Both the position numbers and the translations under genes were made by a program. The notes below the pieces were generated by a model. It worked only from the letters and a program-made list of their open reading frames with translations. It was not told the origin of the DNA and did no database searches. Of a DNA stretch of 49,353 nt, positions 15,251-23,627 are shown piece after piece; position 1 is the stretch's first letter; each line of letters opens with the position of its first letter. The DNA is from a virus. Location of the stretch: the IMG/VR virus record IMGVR_UViG_3300037336_000031, positions 1 to 49,353 of that record. One strand, 5' to 3'.

Positions 15251-15933
15251 CCACATCCGGCACCGCGACGTTTAATTTAGATATTGCCGACCTCGTAGAA
15301 GAGGCTTTTGAGCGCTGTGGTGCGGAGCTTCGCACGGGTTATGACTTACGTACTGCACGTCGGTCTTTAAATCTGTTAACGGTCGAGTGGGCTAATCGTG
15401 GCATTAATTTGTGGACGATCGAACAAGGTGCAGTGACACTTATTCCGGGGCAGTCTACGTATGACATCCCTGCAGATACGATTGACCTTATGGACATGGT
15501 AATCCGCACAGGCACCGGGCAAAATCAAACCGACATCAACATTAGTCGCATCGCAGAACCCACATACGCCACGATCCCCAACAAGAACGTGCAGGGTAGA
15601 CCAATCCAAGTATGGATTCAGCGACTGAGGGACAACCCTAAGATTACGATATGGCCTACCCCTGACCAATCCCAGCCTTATACATTTGCGTACTGGCGGC
15701 TACGCCGTATTCAGGATGCTGGTAACAGTGGAACGCAAACGATGGACATTCCGTTTCGTTTCCTAAACTGCATGGTTGCAGGACTTGCGTATTACCTGTC
15801 GATGAAAATCGTATCGGTAGACCCCGGACGTCGCGCAGAGTTAAAGATGGACTATGAGCAACAGCTACAAATGGCTAGCGATGAGGATCGTGAGAAAGCA
15901 CCACTACGGCTAGTTCCTCGTGTGTCGTATTGA
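15247..15933 (+). CDS. Head-tail connector (adaptor) protein
   Basis: The 228-residue product resembles podovirus neck adaptors of the P22 gp4 or T7 gp11 class. A helical opening (IADLVEEAFERCGAELRTGY) is followed by LLTVEWANRGINLW, a beta-rich middle with STYDIPADTIDLMDMVIR and a late helix pair (FRFLNCMVAGLAYYLSMKI). Such proteins form a ring below the portal. A second adaptor-like gene is at 16786, so the neck may use two rings. The start overlaps the previous stop by ATGA. Confidence 0.8.
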   Translation: MTTSGTATFNLDIADLVEEAFERCGAELRTGYDLRTARRSLNLLTVEWANRGINLWTIEQGAVTLIPGQSTYDIPADTIDLMDMVIRTGTGQNQTDINISRIAEPTYATIPNKNVQGRPIQVWIQRLRDNPKITIWPTPDQSQPYTFAYWRLRRIQDAGNSGTQTMDIPFRFLNCMVAGLAYYLSMKIVSVDPGRRAELKMDYEQQLQMASDEDREKAPLRLVPRVSY

Positions 15934-15941
15934 GATAATTA

Positions 15942-16325
15942 ATGCCTAATCAATTTGCTTCCGGTAAACATGCAATAGCCGAATGTGATCGGTGCGGACA
16001 GCGTTTCAAGCTAAAACAGTTAAAGGCATTGACGTTTAAACGTACTCAAACCAACATACTGGTGTGCCCGGAGTGTTGGGAGCCGCCACAACCGCAAGTA
16101 TTTTTAGGTGAACGCCCAGTAAATGACCCGCAAGCCCTGCGTAACCCCCGTCCTGAGAAAGGATATATTGTTGGGGGTATAGGGTCAGATGGGGATTTGA
16201 CAGGCGGTAGTCGAGTGTTTCAGTGGGGCTGGGGCCCTGTTGGTGGAAGTAGGGATGGCGGTTTAACGCCAAATAATTTAAACTTACGTATTAGCGTTGG
16301 CACTGTTACGGTGTCAGTCACTTAG
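15942..16325 (+). CDS. Zinc-ribbon virion-region protein
   Basis: The N-terminal 45 residues form a probable zinc ribbon with CDRCGQRFK and VCPECWEPP, four cysteines in two CxxC pairs. The rest is a Gly/Asp-rich, strand-forming part (GGIGSDGDLTGGSRVFQWGW and onward) ending ISVGTVTVSVT. I recall such proteins between adaptor genes in uncultured podovirus-like genomes. A structural role is suggested by position; what the zinc ribbon binds is unknown. Confidence 0.7.
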   Translation: MPNQFASGKHAIAECDRCGQRFKLKQLKALTFKRTQTNILVCPECWEPPQPQVFLGERPVNDPQALRNPRPEKGYIVGGIGSDGDLTGGSRVFQWGWGPVGGSRDGGLTPNNLNLRISVGTVTVSVT

Positions 16326-16333
16326 GGGTTACC

Positions 16334-16495
16334 ATGAAAGAGCAAATGAAAAACGTCGCCAAGTCCGCCGTCAAGTCCCACGAGGATAAGATGCATAAGG
16401 GCGCCAAGAAAATGGCTAAGGGCGGCAAGACAAACGAAATGATGAAGACCTATGGTCGCGGTATGGCTAAGGTGATGAACCAAAGGGGCAAGTAA
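16334..16495 (+). CDS. Small basic protein, 53 aa
   Basis: This short gene has an AGGGG site and a TAATG overlap with the next start. Its product is strongly basic (KNVAKSAVKSHEDKMHKGAK, then KMAKGGKTNEMM and GRGMAKVMNQRGK). It has the same KMAKGG unit as the protein at 13684. It is probably helical and nucleic-acid binding or an assembly linker. The tight coupling on both sides supports translation. Confidence 0.65.
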   Translation: MKEQMKNVAKSAVKSHEDKMHKGAKKMAKGGKTNEMMKTYGRGMAKVMNQRGK

Positions 16496-16776
16496 TGGCT
16501 AAGTTCAGTCAAAAAGTTATGGGTAAAGAAATCGGTGACGCTAAAGTTTACGCCGAGCCCCACACAATGACAGGAGGTCCTGTGGACATGAAAGCCGTTA
16601 TTAGCAAAAAACCAGACCCAAACACGCTAGCCGCTAAAGATGTAACCCGCAGTACTCCTGCTATGCGCGTGAGTGTTGGTGATCCCGGTCGCAATGATGT
16701 AAAAACCTCTGGTATGCGGGTGCGTGGTACTGGTGCGGCGACTAAAGGCTTGATGGCTCGTGGTCCCATGGCATAA
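16495..16776 (+). CDS. Hypothetical virion-region protein, 93 aa
   Basis: The product is basic and probably flexible. It includes DAKVYAEPHTMTGGPVDMKA, KKPDPNTLAAKDV and a methionine/arginine-rich end (GMRVRGTGAATKGLMARG). I do not recognise a family. Its start overlaps the previous stop, and the second neck adaptor gene follows nine bases later. Confidence 0.65.
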   Translation: MAKFSQKVMGKEIGDAKVYAEPHTMTGGPVDMKAVISKKPDPNTLAAKDVTRSTPAMRVSVGDPGRNDVKTSGMRVRGTGAATKGLMARGPMA

Positions 16777-16785
16777 AGGTAGACT

Positions 16786-17460
16786 ATGAATTACGCAGAG
16801 ATCACCGCCGCAATTACTTCGTACTCGGAAAGTGATGAACAACTGTTTGTCGAGAATATTCCCACGTTCGTAAAGATTGCCGAGCAGAAGATATACAACT
16901 CTGTGCAGTTGTCATACCTACGTAAGAACGTGACGGGTAACACTAGTGCGGGTAATAAGTATTTGTCTACGCCGGGGGATTTCTTGTCGGTGTATTCTGT
17001 GGCTGTAGTAGATGAGAATGGCTCGTATGAGTATTTGCTTAACAAAGATGTTAACTTTATTCGTCAGGCTTACCCCGCGCCTTCAGATGTTGGGTTACCA
17101 AAGTATTACGCTCTTTTTGGCCCGACTACGACTAACAGCATTCCGGCGGTGCTTACAGATGAATTATCACTCATACTTGGTCCAACTCCTAACGCAGGCT
17201 ATTCCGTCGAGCTTCATTACTTCTTCTACCCTGAGTCAATCGTTACTGCGGGTACAACTTGGCTTGGTGACAACTTCGATTCAGCTCTTTTCTACGGTGC
17301 TATGCGGGAAGCCGCAATCTTCCAACGACAAGAAGCAGACGTAGTGGCTAACTATGAAGCAAAGTACAATGAAGCCATGTCGCTTCTGAAGCAATTGGGC
17401 GATGGCAAAGAGAGACAAGATGCATATAGAAGCGGTCAAGTCCGCCTACCGGTGAGATAA
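16786..17460 (+). CDS. Second neck adaptor (SU10-adaptor-like)
   Basis: The 224-residue protein begins MNYAEITAAITSYSESDEQL and continues with FVENIPTFVKIAEQKIYN, the helical start of phage adaptors such as that of phage SU10. A beta part follows with YLSTPGDFLSVYSVAVVD, then LPKYYALFGP and a helical end (DSALFYGAMREAAIFQRQEA). I infer that it joins portal or first adaptor to the nozzle. An AAAGG site precedes the ATG. The family call is from memory of the pattern. Confidence 0.75.
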   Translation: MNYAEITAAITSYSESDEQLFVENIPTFVKIAEQKIYNSVQLSYLRKNVTGNTSAGNKYLSTPGDFLSVYSVAVVDENGSYEYLLNKDVNFIRQAYPAPSDVGLPKYYALFGPTTTNSIPAVLTDELSLILGPTPNAGYSVELHYFFYPESIVTAGTTWLGDNFDSALFYGAMREAAIFQRQEADVVANYEAKYNEAMSLLKQLGDGKERQDAYRSGQVRLPVR

Positions 17461-17461
17461 C

Positions 17462-17869
17462 ATGGCATTTACGGGAAACTTCGCGTGTGACAGCTTTAAG
17501 ACCGCCCTCTTAAATGGGGATGTGGATTTTGGTTCTGACACTTTTAAGATCGCGCTGTACACTAATGACGCGGCGCTCAACCAAACGACAGCAGCCTACA
17601 CAACAGATGGCGAAGTAGTGAGTGCTGGGTACACCGCAGGTGGTGAGTTGCTTGTGGCTTCGGTTAACGCGCTGGACGGCGTTTCTTATGTATCGTTTGC
17701 AAATGTTTCATGGTCTGGGGCTATTACAGCTCGCGGCGCTTTGATTTATAAAGATGGTGGGACAGCAGTATGTGTCTTAGATTTTGGTGCAGATAAAACT
17801 TCGACCACTACATTCACGGTTGAGTTTCCTGCTGATACAAATACTTCGGCGATTCTGCGCCTCAATTAA
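17462..17869 (+). CDS. Virion structural protein, 135 aa
   Basis: This small beta-rich protein has a recognisable opening FACDSFKTALLNGDVDFGSD, then TFKIALYTND and GGELLVASVNALDG. I know this family from many phages as a structural or tail-accessory protein without assigned function. It has no enzyme motif. It starts one base after the second adaptor gene and is followed closely by further tail genes. Confidence 0.75.
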   Translation: MAFTGNFACDSFKTALLNGDVDFGSDTFKIALYTNDAALNQTTAAYTTDGEVVSAGYTAGGELLVASVNALDGVSYVSFANVSWSGAITARGALIYKDGGTAVCVLDFGADKTSTTTFTVEFPADTNTSAILRLN

Positions 17870-17879
17870 GGAGTTAGTT

Positions 17880-18464
17880 ATGAGTACGTTAGAACAATCA
17901 AGTGCTGGTGATGGCGTGTCGAGTGCAGTGATTATGGGCACTAAGTCAGACAACAGCGCTAAATTAGGCGGTGTATTTCATGTTCAATGCCATGACGCAC
18001 AGGGTAACATCAAGTGGGAAGCCTCAAAGCATAATCTAGTGGTCAATGTTGGCTTACAAGATATGAACGCCAAGTACTTTTTGGGTTCAAGTTACACAGC
18101 GACTTGGTACTTAGGTATTTACGGTGCCGCCGCAAGTAACGATCCTGCCGCAGGTGACACAGCCGCCTCTCATGCAGGTTGGACTGAGGTTACTGCATAT
18201 AGTAATGCTACGCGCCCTGTGTGCTCGTTTGGTACAGCGACCACAGCCAACCCATCGGTTATTACAAACTCATCATCTCCAGCGGCATTTGCTATGAACG
18301 GCACGGTTACAGTAGGTGGCGCGTTCTTAATTAGCAATAACACTAAAGGTGGCACGGCAGGTGTGTTGTTTTCTGCGGCGGATTTTCAGTCTCCCGGGGA
18401 TCGTGCGGTAGTTAACGGTGATACTTTGACCGCCACTTATACGTTTAGCGCTACTGCGACATAA
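17880..18464 (+). CDS. Virion structural protein, 194 aa
   Basis: The protein has an early GGVFHVQCHDAQGNIKWEAS, then LVVNVGLQDMNAKYFLG, a stretch AAGDTAASHAGWTEV, and a Thr/Ser/Gly-rich beta end (NGTVTVGGAFLISNNTKGG). The pattern is that of a family often annotated as structural or decoration protein next to tail-fibre genes. An ideal AAGGAG site fixes the start at 17880, within the longer open frame from 17784. Confidence 0.75.
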   Translation: MSTLEQSSAGDGVSSAVIMGTKSDNSAKLGGVFHVQCHDAQGNIKWEASKHNLVVNVGLQDMNAKYFLGSSYTATWYLGIYGAAASNDPAAGDTAASHAGWTEVTAYSNATRPVCSFGTATTANPSVITNSSSPAAFAMNGTVTVGGAFLISNNTKGGTAGVLFSAADFQSPGDRAVVNGDTLTATYTFSATAT

Positions 18465-18473
18465 GGACAAATC

Positions 18474-18653
18474 ATGGCTACGATGTTTAAAAAAGGCGAG
18501 CTTGTTCAAGTCAAAGCGGTTAACCCAGAAGGTAATGTACAGGCTTTGCGTATGCTAGATGACGGTACGGTGCAGTGCATGCTGACATGGGTTGACGCAA
18601 GTGGTAAAGAACAATCTCGTTGGTTTGACGAAACTGATTTACAGGCCGTTTAA
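18474..18653 (+). CDS. Small SH3-like protein resembling YodC (DUF2158)
   Basis: Fifty-nine residues: MATMFKKGELVQVKAVNPEG, then LRMLDDGTVQCMLTWVD and QSRWFDETDL. The layout of a G(E/D)LVxVK opening, a central GxVxC and a WFD ending resembles the small DUF2158 or YodC-like fold. AAGGA precedes the ATG and the neighbours are close. Function unknown. It could be a tail-assembly or regulatory protein placed in the fibre operon. Confidence 0.7.
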   Translation: MATMFKKGELVQVKAVNPEGNVQALRMLDDGTVQCMLTWVDASGKEQSRWFDETDLQAV

Positions 18654-18655
18654 AC

Positions 18656-19501
18656 ATGCTTGGGCTATCCTCGTTTTCGGGAGCCCCATTTAGCGCCTTT
18701 GCAGGAGGTGTTATCTATAGTGTGTCGGTCAGTGAGTCGGCGTCAGTTGTTGATAGCGTATTAGCCCGCCAAACGTTTAATAGCGTGGTGTCAGAAAGCG
18801 GTTCTTGTATAGACTCCATATCGACGATTGCGAACTTTAAAACGCTTACCACAGATGGTGTGTCAGGGCTTGATACAGTGGTTAGCTCTCAAGCGTTTAT
18901 ATCAGCGGTAGCAGAAAGTGCGTCTTATCAGGATGCCACAGTTGGGTTTAAGATCGTACCGACAAGTGTTTCCGAAAGCGTTAGTGTATTAGATGCGACG
19001 GTTGGGTTTATTGAGTTCCCTGTAGCGGTGAGTGAAACAGCATCTGGGGTAGACCAGACACAAGTTACTCAGGTGTTTGATGCGCGTGTAGTGAACGACG
19101 CGGATATAGTGGGCACGGCTGAAGCAAAGTTTGCGTTTAATGCATTTGTAGAAGAGCTAGTTAACGTTGATGATAGTGTTTCTTCCCAGACATTAGTTAA
19201 TGTGTCAGTTAGTGAAAATGCCCAAGCTCAAGATTTAAGCATTGCTAGTGCAAATTTCAAAGCGTTCATTGCACAAAGCCTGTCGGTAAACGATAATGTA
19301 CGAACCAATACTCAGGTTAATGTTTCCGTTGCTGAAAGCGCGAGCATAACGGATGAGTCACTCAGTCGGTTGTTGTGGGAAGTCATTAATACTGAGCAGG
19401 TGGCCTCGGACTGGCAAAATGTAAACAGCGCTAAAGACACAGCTTGGGCTAATGAAAACACAGCCGTTGACGCGGACTGGCAAGACGTTATTACGTTATA
19501 G
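18656..19501 (+). CDS. Tail fibre-like protein with eleven 20-residue repeats
   Basis: Residues 25-244 divide into eleven consecutive units of exactly 20 residues, typified by VSESASVVDSVLARQTFNSV and VSESVSVLDATVGFIEFPVA. The pattern is V-S-E-S-x-S-V-x-D at the front and an aromatic or hydrophobic pair near the end. No indels separate the units. The C-terminal 37 residues are W/D/N-rich (ASDWQNVNSAKDTAW). A 20-residue period without Gly-x-y or coiled-coil marks suggests a beta-stack shaft. It lies directly before the adhesin gene, so a fibre or spike shaft is the best reading. Confidence 0.75.
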   Translation: MLGLSSFSGAPFSAFAGGVIYSVSVSESASVVDSVLARQTFNSVVSESGSCIDSISTIANFKTLTTDGVSGLDTVVSSQAFISAVAESASYQDATVGFKIVPTSVSESVSVLDATVGFIEFPVAVSETASGVDQTQVTQVFDARVVNDADIVGTAEAKFAFNAFVEELVNVDDSVSSQTLVNVSVSENAQAQDLSIASANFKAFIAQSLSVNDNVRTNTQVNVSVAESASITDESLSRLLWEVINTEQVASDWQNVNSAKDTAWANENTAVDADWQDVITL

Positions 19502-19511
19502 GAAATAAATC

Positions 19512-21026
19512 ATGGCATTAGTTCTTGCAGACCGCGTAAGGGAAACAACTACAACGACTGGGGTAAACGACATATCCTTAAGCGGTGCAGTTGTTGGGTA
19601 CCAATCTTTCGCAGTAATCGGCGATACTAACACAACGTATTACTGCTTGGCGGCGCAGTCAAACGATCAATGGGAAGTAGGTGTTGGTACTTACAACTCA
19701 GGTACAAATACATTAGCACGTACAACAGTCCTCTCTAATAGCGAGGGTACTCAGCCTACCAAGATTAACTTTCTAGGTAGCACTAAAGATATATTTGTCA
19801 CTTACCCAGAAGATAAAGCGGTCTATTTAGATGGTTCAGGTAATGTTATCCCGCTTGGCACAATTAGCTCTGCTGTATGGAATGGCTCAACTATTGGTGT
19901 AGCGTATGGCGGCACAGGTGCTTCCAATGCAACCGATGCCCGCACTAACTTAGGCCTAGGCACAATTGCCACTCAAAACGCTAATAGCGTTGCTATCACC
20001 GGCGGTTCAGTAGACGGCACAACAGTGGGCGCAACAGCAGCAAGCACGGGTTCGTTTACCAATTTTGTAGCAAGTGGCACTGCAACTTTTACATCAAATG
20101 AAGCAGTAAAAATACCTGTAGGTACTACAGCACAACGTCCCGCTATACCTGCGGCAGGAATGATGCGTCAGAACAGCACTACCGGACTACCAGAGTGGTA
20201 TTCAGCAACTGCTGGCATCTGGATTGCGTTTAACAGTACGCCTTCTTACTCTATTACTTATCTAGCTATTGCGGGTGGCGGCGGCGGAAGTTTTGGTAAT
20301 GGCGGGGGTGGCGGAGCAGGAGGAATTCTTTCTGCTACGGGCGTAACTGTAAATGCTGGAACTTCATTACCTGTTGTTGTCGGTGCTGGTGGTAGTGCTG
20401 GCGTAAATGGTGTTAATCCAACTGCTGGTGCAAATTCTACTTTTAATTCTCTTACAGCAATTGGCGGTGGTCAAGCTGGACAAGGAAACGGCGCAACAGG
20501 CTCTGGCGGGTGTGGTGGTGGTGCTAACGGACAAAATTCTGTGTTTGTTGCTGGCGGTGCAGGAACTGGTGGGCAAGGTTTTGCTGGTGGTGGTAATGCT
20601 ACTAGCGCAAAATTTGGAGGCGGTGGTGGTGGCGGGACAAGTGCTGTTGGAGCGACCGGAACTACAGGCGCATCGGGTGCAGGTGGTGCAGGAACTTCAA
20701 ACTCAATATCAGGTTCAGCCGTAACTTATGGTGGTGGTGGTGGTGGCGGTCGTACAGCATCAGCAGCTACAGCAGGAGCTGGCGGAGTTGGCGGTGGCGG
20801 AGCAGGCGGGGGCTCGGATGTCGTTGGGGCGTCTGGAACTGCTAATTTAGGTGGCGGCGGAGGCGGCGGTGGCTATGGCGCATCAAATCAAAACGGTGGC
20901 GCAGGCGGTTCTGGCGTAGTAATTATTAGTTACTCCGGTTCACAACGTGGAACAGGCGGCACAGTTACTTCTTCTGGTGGGAATACAATCCACACATTCA
21001 CAACTAGCGGTACATATACAGCTTAA
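19512..21026 (+). CDS. Glycine-rich tail fibre adhesin
   Basis: The N-terminal 115 residues (LADRVRETTTTTGVNDISL, later WEVGVGTYNSG, KDIFVTYPEDKAVYL) form a conserved phage fibre attachment module. The middle has the ARTNLGLG fibre motif and repeated T/S/G strands. From about residue 250 the protein is a polyglycine domain with many runs of four to six Gly, of the type that packs as polyglycine-II helices in receptor-binding adhesins. It ends GSGVVIISYSGSQRGTGG, then the module HTFTTSGTYTA. It is the probable receptor-binding protein. A related adhesin is at 23628. Confidence 0.82.
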   Translation: MALVLADRVRETTTTTGVNDISLSGAVVGYQSFAVIGDTNTTYYCLAAQSNDQWEVGVGTYNSGTNTLARTTVLSNSEGTQPTKINFLGSTKDIFVTYPEDKAVYLDGSGNVIPLGTISSAVWNGSTIGVAYGGTGASNATDARTNLGLGTIATQNANSVAITGGSVDGTTVGATAASTGSFTNFVASGTATFTSNEAVKIPVGTTAQRPAIPAAGMMRQNSTTGLPEWYSATAGIWIAFNSTPSYSITYLAIAGGGGGSFGNGGGGGAGGILSATGVTVNAGTSLPVVVGAGGSAGVNGVNPTAGANSTFNSLTAIGGGQAGQGNGATGSGGCGGGANGQNSVFVAGGAGTGGQGFAGGGNATSAKFGGGGGGGTSAVGATGTTGASGAGGAGTSNSISGSAVTYGGGGGGGRTASAATAGAGGVGGGGAGGGSDVVGASGTANLGGGGGGGGYGASNQNGGAGGSGVVIISYSGSQRGTGGTVTSSGGNTIHTFTTSGTYTA

Positions 21027-21038
21027 ACGGGGTTAATC

Positions 21039-21422
21039 ATGGGTCATTTTGCAAAAATAGCAGACGGTAAGGTGGTTTCGGTCATTGTTGCCGAGCCTGA
21101 GTTTTTTGATACGTTTGTAGATTCATCTCCGGGTCAATGGATTCAAACCAGCTACAACACCCGTGGTGGGGTTCATTACAACCCAGAAACAGGTGAGCCT
21201 TCAGCAGACCAATCGAAAGCATTGCGTGGTAATTACGCAGGGGTCAGTAGTACATATGACGCAACAAACGACGTGTTCTATCCTCCACAACCATACCCAT
21301 CATGGACGCTTGATTCAAGCTGGTCATGGCAATCGCCTGTACCCTACCCAGACGATGGCAAACAATACGGGTGGGATGAAAGTGTAGTCAATTGGGTAGA
21401 AGTACAAATAGAACAACCATAA
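21039..21422 (+). CDS. Tail fibre-region protein, 127 aa
   Basis: The product has the familiar opening GHFAKIADGKVVSVIVAEPE and a later YAGVSSTYDATNDVFYPPQP, then PSWTLDSSWSWQSPVPYPDD. I recall this family from many cyanophages and marine podoviruses and myoviruses next to fibre genes; a fibre-tip or fibre-chaperone role has been supposed, not shown to my knowledge. GGGG serves as ribosome-binding site. It is complete for the family. Confidence 0.75.
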   Translation: MGHFAKIADGKVVSVIVAEPEFFDTFVDSSPGQWIQTSYNTRGGVHYNPETGEPSADQSKALRGNYAGVSSTYDATNDVFYPPQPYPSWTLDSSWSWQSPVPYPDDGKQYGWDESVVNWVEVQIEQP

Positions 21423-21492
21423 GCGTTATTTAATACATTACATTAAGAATGTTCTAAAATTTGATTTAGATTAACTAACTAGCAAAAGTGAC

Positions 21493-22563
21493 ATGAACGT
21501 ACAAGACACCATCGACAACGCTAACGGCGTAGCGTATTTCCCTTCGGGGACGTATAGACTGACTGCGCCTGTCATGGTGCGTAAAGGCGTCACAATCAAG
21601 GGCGATCCACCAATCGTTAAAGACGGCGCCCCCGCTGGCGGTACATGGTTTCATATAGACCACGGCGGTGTAGGCTTTGACCTAAACAACTCACAGGGCT
21701 ATTACAGCGATGTGCAGATGCAAGGCTTTGGGACTTACCGAAACCAACCAGAGCCCACAGCGGGCTGGCAGCCGTACAACAACGACTACGACATCTCTAT
21801 TTTCGGTCTGACTGACATCAGCATCAACAACCTAACCCTGCTCAACCCAACACGGGGTATCAGACAGTCTGGTGGTGGTGGGCGCATTAACATCGACAAT
21901 ATCCGCTTGCAGGCGCTGACCCAAGGTATCCTGATTGACGAGGCGTATGATGTGTGCCGGATTAGCAACATTCACAACTGGGTGTTCTGGAAAGATCAAG
22001 AGGATGTCCACAAGTGGATGCTGGGCAACATGAGGGGTATTAGTCTGGGTAGGTGCGACAACCCCATGCTCGTTAACATTTTTACCATTTTTGCTCAAGC
22101 AGGGCTGCACTTCTACCAAAACGCCCACGGCTGTACATCCAAGATTCACTTAGCCAACGCTGACTTTGACGCAGGAATCAATGGTATTTGGGTTGACCCC
22201 TCAGTGACCAACGGCGTTTCCGGTCAGTTTGCCAACATCACGCACCAAGGCTATAACGGCTCAGACAGCTCAATCGGGCTGCTGGTCGCTGGGACAAGCT
22301 CAAATCTGTCGTTCTCGTCTATTAAGACGATGTTCTGTGGGGCAAATGGCCTGCGCGTAGACGGTTCTGGTAATAGGATTAATATTGGGGACGCGTCGGT
22401 GCTGTACTACGACCAAGGACGCAAAGGCTTTCCTGCGGTAGAAGTCGCCACAAACAACATCCTGACGTTTAGTCAGACACCTTTTATCGTAACAAACGCA
22501 ATCGGTCCGCAATATGGCGGCGGTGGAGAAGTCCGCGTTGCTGTATCGGAAAAGGTAAATTAA
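21493..22563 (+). CDS. Beta-helix tail spike, pectate-lyase-like fold
   Basis: The 356-residue protein starts with the Pectate_lyase_3 pattern, GVAYFPSGTYRLTAPVMVRK and GVTIKGDPP. It continues in strand-turn repeats typical of right-handed parallel beta-helices (DISINNLTLLNPTRGIRQSG, NIDNIRLQALTQGILID, and onward). Such spikes bind or cut surface polysaccharide. No clear catalytic acid triad can be assigned. It lacks an N-terminal attachment domain, so it probably joins another fibre. The 70 bases before it are AT-rich, without a strong ribosome-binding site; promoter content there is uncertain. Confidence 0.75.
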   Translation: MNVQDTIDNANGVAYFPSGTYRLTAPVMVRKGVTIKGDPPIVKDGAPAGGTWFHIDHGGVGFDLNNSQGYYSDVQMQGFGTYRNQPEPTAGWQPYNNDYDISIFGLTDISINNLTLLNPTRGIRQSGGGGRINIDNIRLQALTQGILIDEAYDVCRISNIHNWVFWKDQEDVHKWMLGNMRGISLGRCDNPMLVNIFTIFAQAGLHFYQNAHGCTSKIHLANADFDAGINGIWVDPSVTNGVSGQFANITHQGYNGSDSSIGLLVAGTSSNLSFSSIKTMFCGANGLRVDGSGNRINIGDASVLYYDQGRKGFPAVEVATNNILTFSQTPFIVTNAIGPQYGGGGEVRVAVSEKVN

Positions 22564-22601
22564 CCCTAAAATGTATGTATATACTTAATTAAGGACGCAA
22601 A

Positions 22602-23618
22602 ATGCCCTCAACCTATAGCCCATCGCTCAGGATTGAACTAATCGCTTCTGGTAGCCAGTCCGGTACTTGGGGCGTGACGACTAACAACAACCTTGGGTCT
22701 CTAATTGAACAGGCGATTGCTGGTGTTACTACCGTTGATGTTACCGCTGCAGATGTTACGCTGACCTCGTTTAACGGCACCGCTGACCAAGCGCGAAGTG
22801 CTGTCCTTATTGTCAATGGCTCGAACGTCGTCACGCGCAACGTTATTATTCCAAATGACACCAAAGTATATGTTGTAACAAACAGTACCAGTCAGATTGT
22901 CGGGATCAAAACTTCAGGCGGCACAGCCTTTAACTGCCCAGCAGGTACACAGACAACGCTTTATTGCAACGGCGACAACGGCGTGTTTGGAGCGGCGGTA
23001 TCTTCTACGTACAACACATTTGTAGACCCCACGGTAACAGGTGGAACATTTACAGCCCCCTCACTGAGTAACCCCACGGTAACAGGTGGAACATTTACAG
23101 CCCCCTCACTGAGTAACCCCACGGTAACAGGTGGAACATTTACAACACCCTCACTGAGTAACCCCACGGTAACGACTGGAACATTTGCAGGGGGAACATT
23201 TACAACACCCTCACTGGGTAATCCCCTTATTACGGGTATCCGTGAGACCACGACCGTATCGGCAACCGCTGCGACAGGTACAATTAACTTTGACACGCTA
23301 ACCCAAGCCGTTCTGTACTACACCACAAACGCCGCTGCGAATTGGACGGTAAATGTGCGGGGTAGTAGCGGGGAAACCCTAAACAGCATTATGAGCATAG
23401 GCCAGTCAATTAGCATCACGTTCATGGTGCCTCAGGGCGCTACGGCGTACTACAACAATGCGTTTACGGTAGACGGCGCTTCGGTGACTCCCAAGTGGCA
23501 AGGCGGTACAGCCCCTACGTCGGGCAACGTGAGCGGTATTGATGTGTATACCTACGCTATTGTTAAAACAGCTGATGCAACGTTTACTGTGTTCGCCTCA
23601 CAAACCAAGTTCGCATAA
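22602..23618 (+). CDS. Tail fibre protein with 15-residue tandem repeats
   Basis: The front (YSPSLRIELIASGSQSGTWG, then TNNNLGSLIEQAIAG) is a widely shared phage fibre N-terminus. The middle carries about four copies of NPTVTGGTFTAPSLS, encoded by a 45-base tandem repeat. The C-terminal part (TQAVLYYTTNAAANWTVNVR, later GQSISITFMVPQGATAYYNN) is a beta domain common in phage structural proteins. An AAGGA site precedes the ATG. The repeats may vary in number between relatives. Confidence 0.8.
   Translation: MPSTYSPSLRIELIASGSQSGTWGVTTNNNLGSLIEQAIAGVTTVDVTAADVTLTSFNGTADQARSAVLIVNGSNVVTRNVIIPNDTKVYVVTNSTSQIVGIKTSGGTAFNCPAGTQTTLYCNGDNGVFGAAVSSTYNTFVDPTVTGGTFTAPSLSNPTVTGGTFTAPSLSNPTVTGGTFTTPSLSNPTVTTGTFAGGTFTTPSLGNPLITGIRETTTVSATAATGTINFDTLTQAVLYYTTNAAANWTVNVRGSSGETLNSIMSIGQSISITFMVPQGATAYYNNAFTVDGASVTPKWQGGTAPTSGNVSGIDVYTYAIVKTADATFTVFASQTKFA
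23026..23220 (+). repeat. 45-base tandem repeat inside a fibre gene
   Basis: Three near-identical 45-base units start at 23026, 23071 and 23116 with ACCCCACGGTAACAGGTGG. A fourth, diverged copy from 23161 carries an extra 15 bases. Units stay in frame and encode 15 residues each. Such repeats can expand or contract by slippage and change fibre length. Confidence 0.9.
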
Positions 23619-23627
23619 AGGTCAACT

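Noticed and set aside
23026-23220. Regular repeats as a possible CRISPR array
   Set aside because: Units are directly adjacent without spacers and stay in frame inside a fibre gene.
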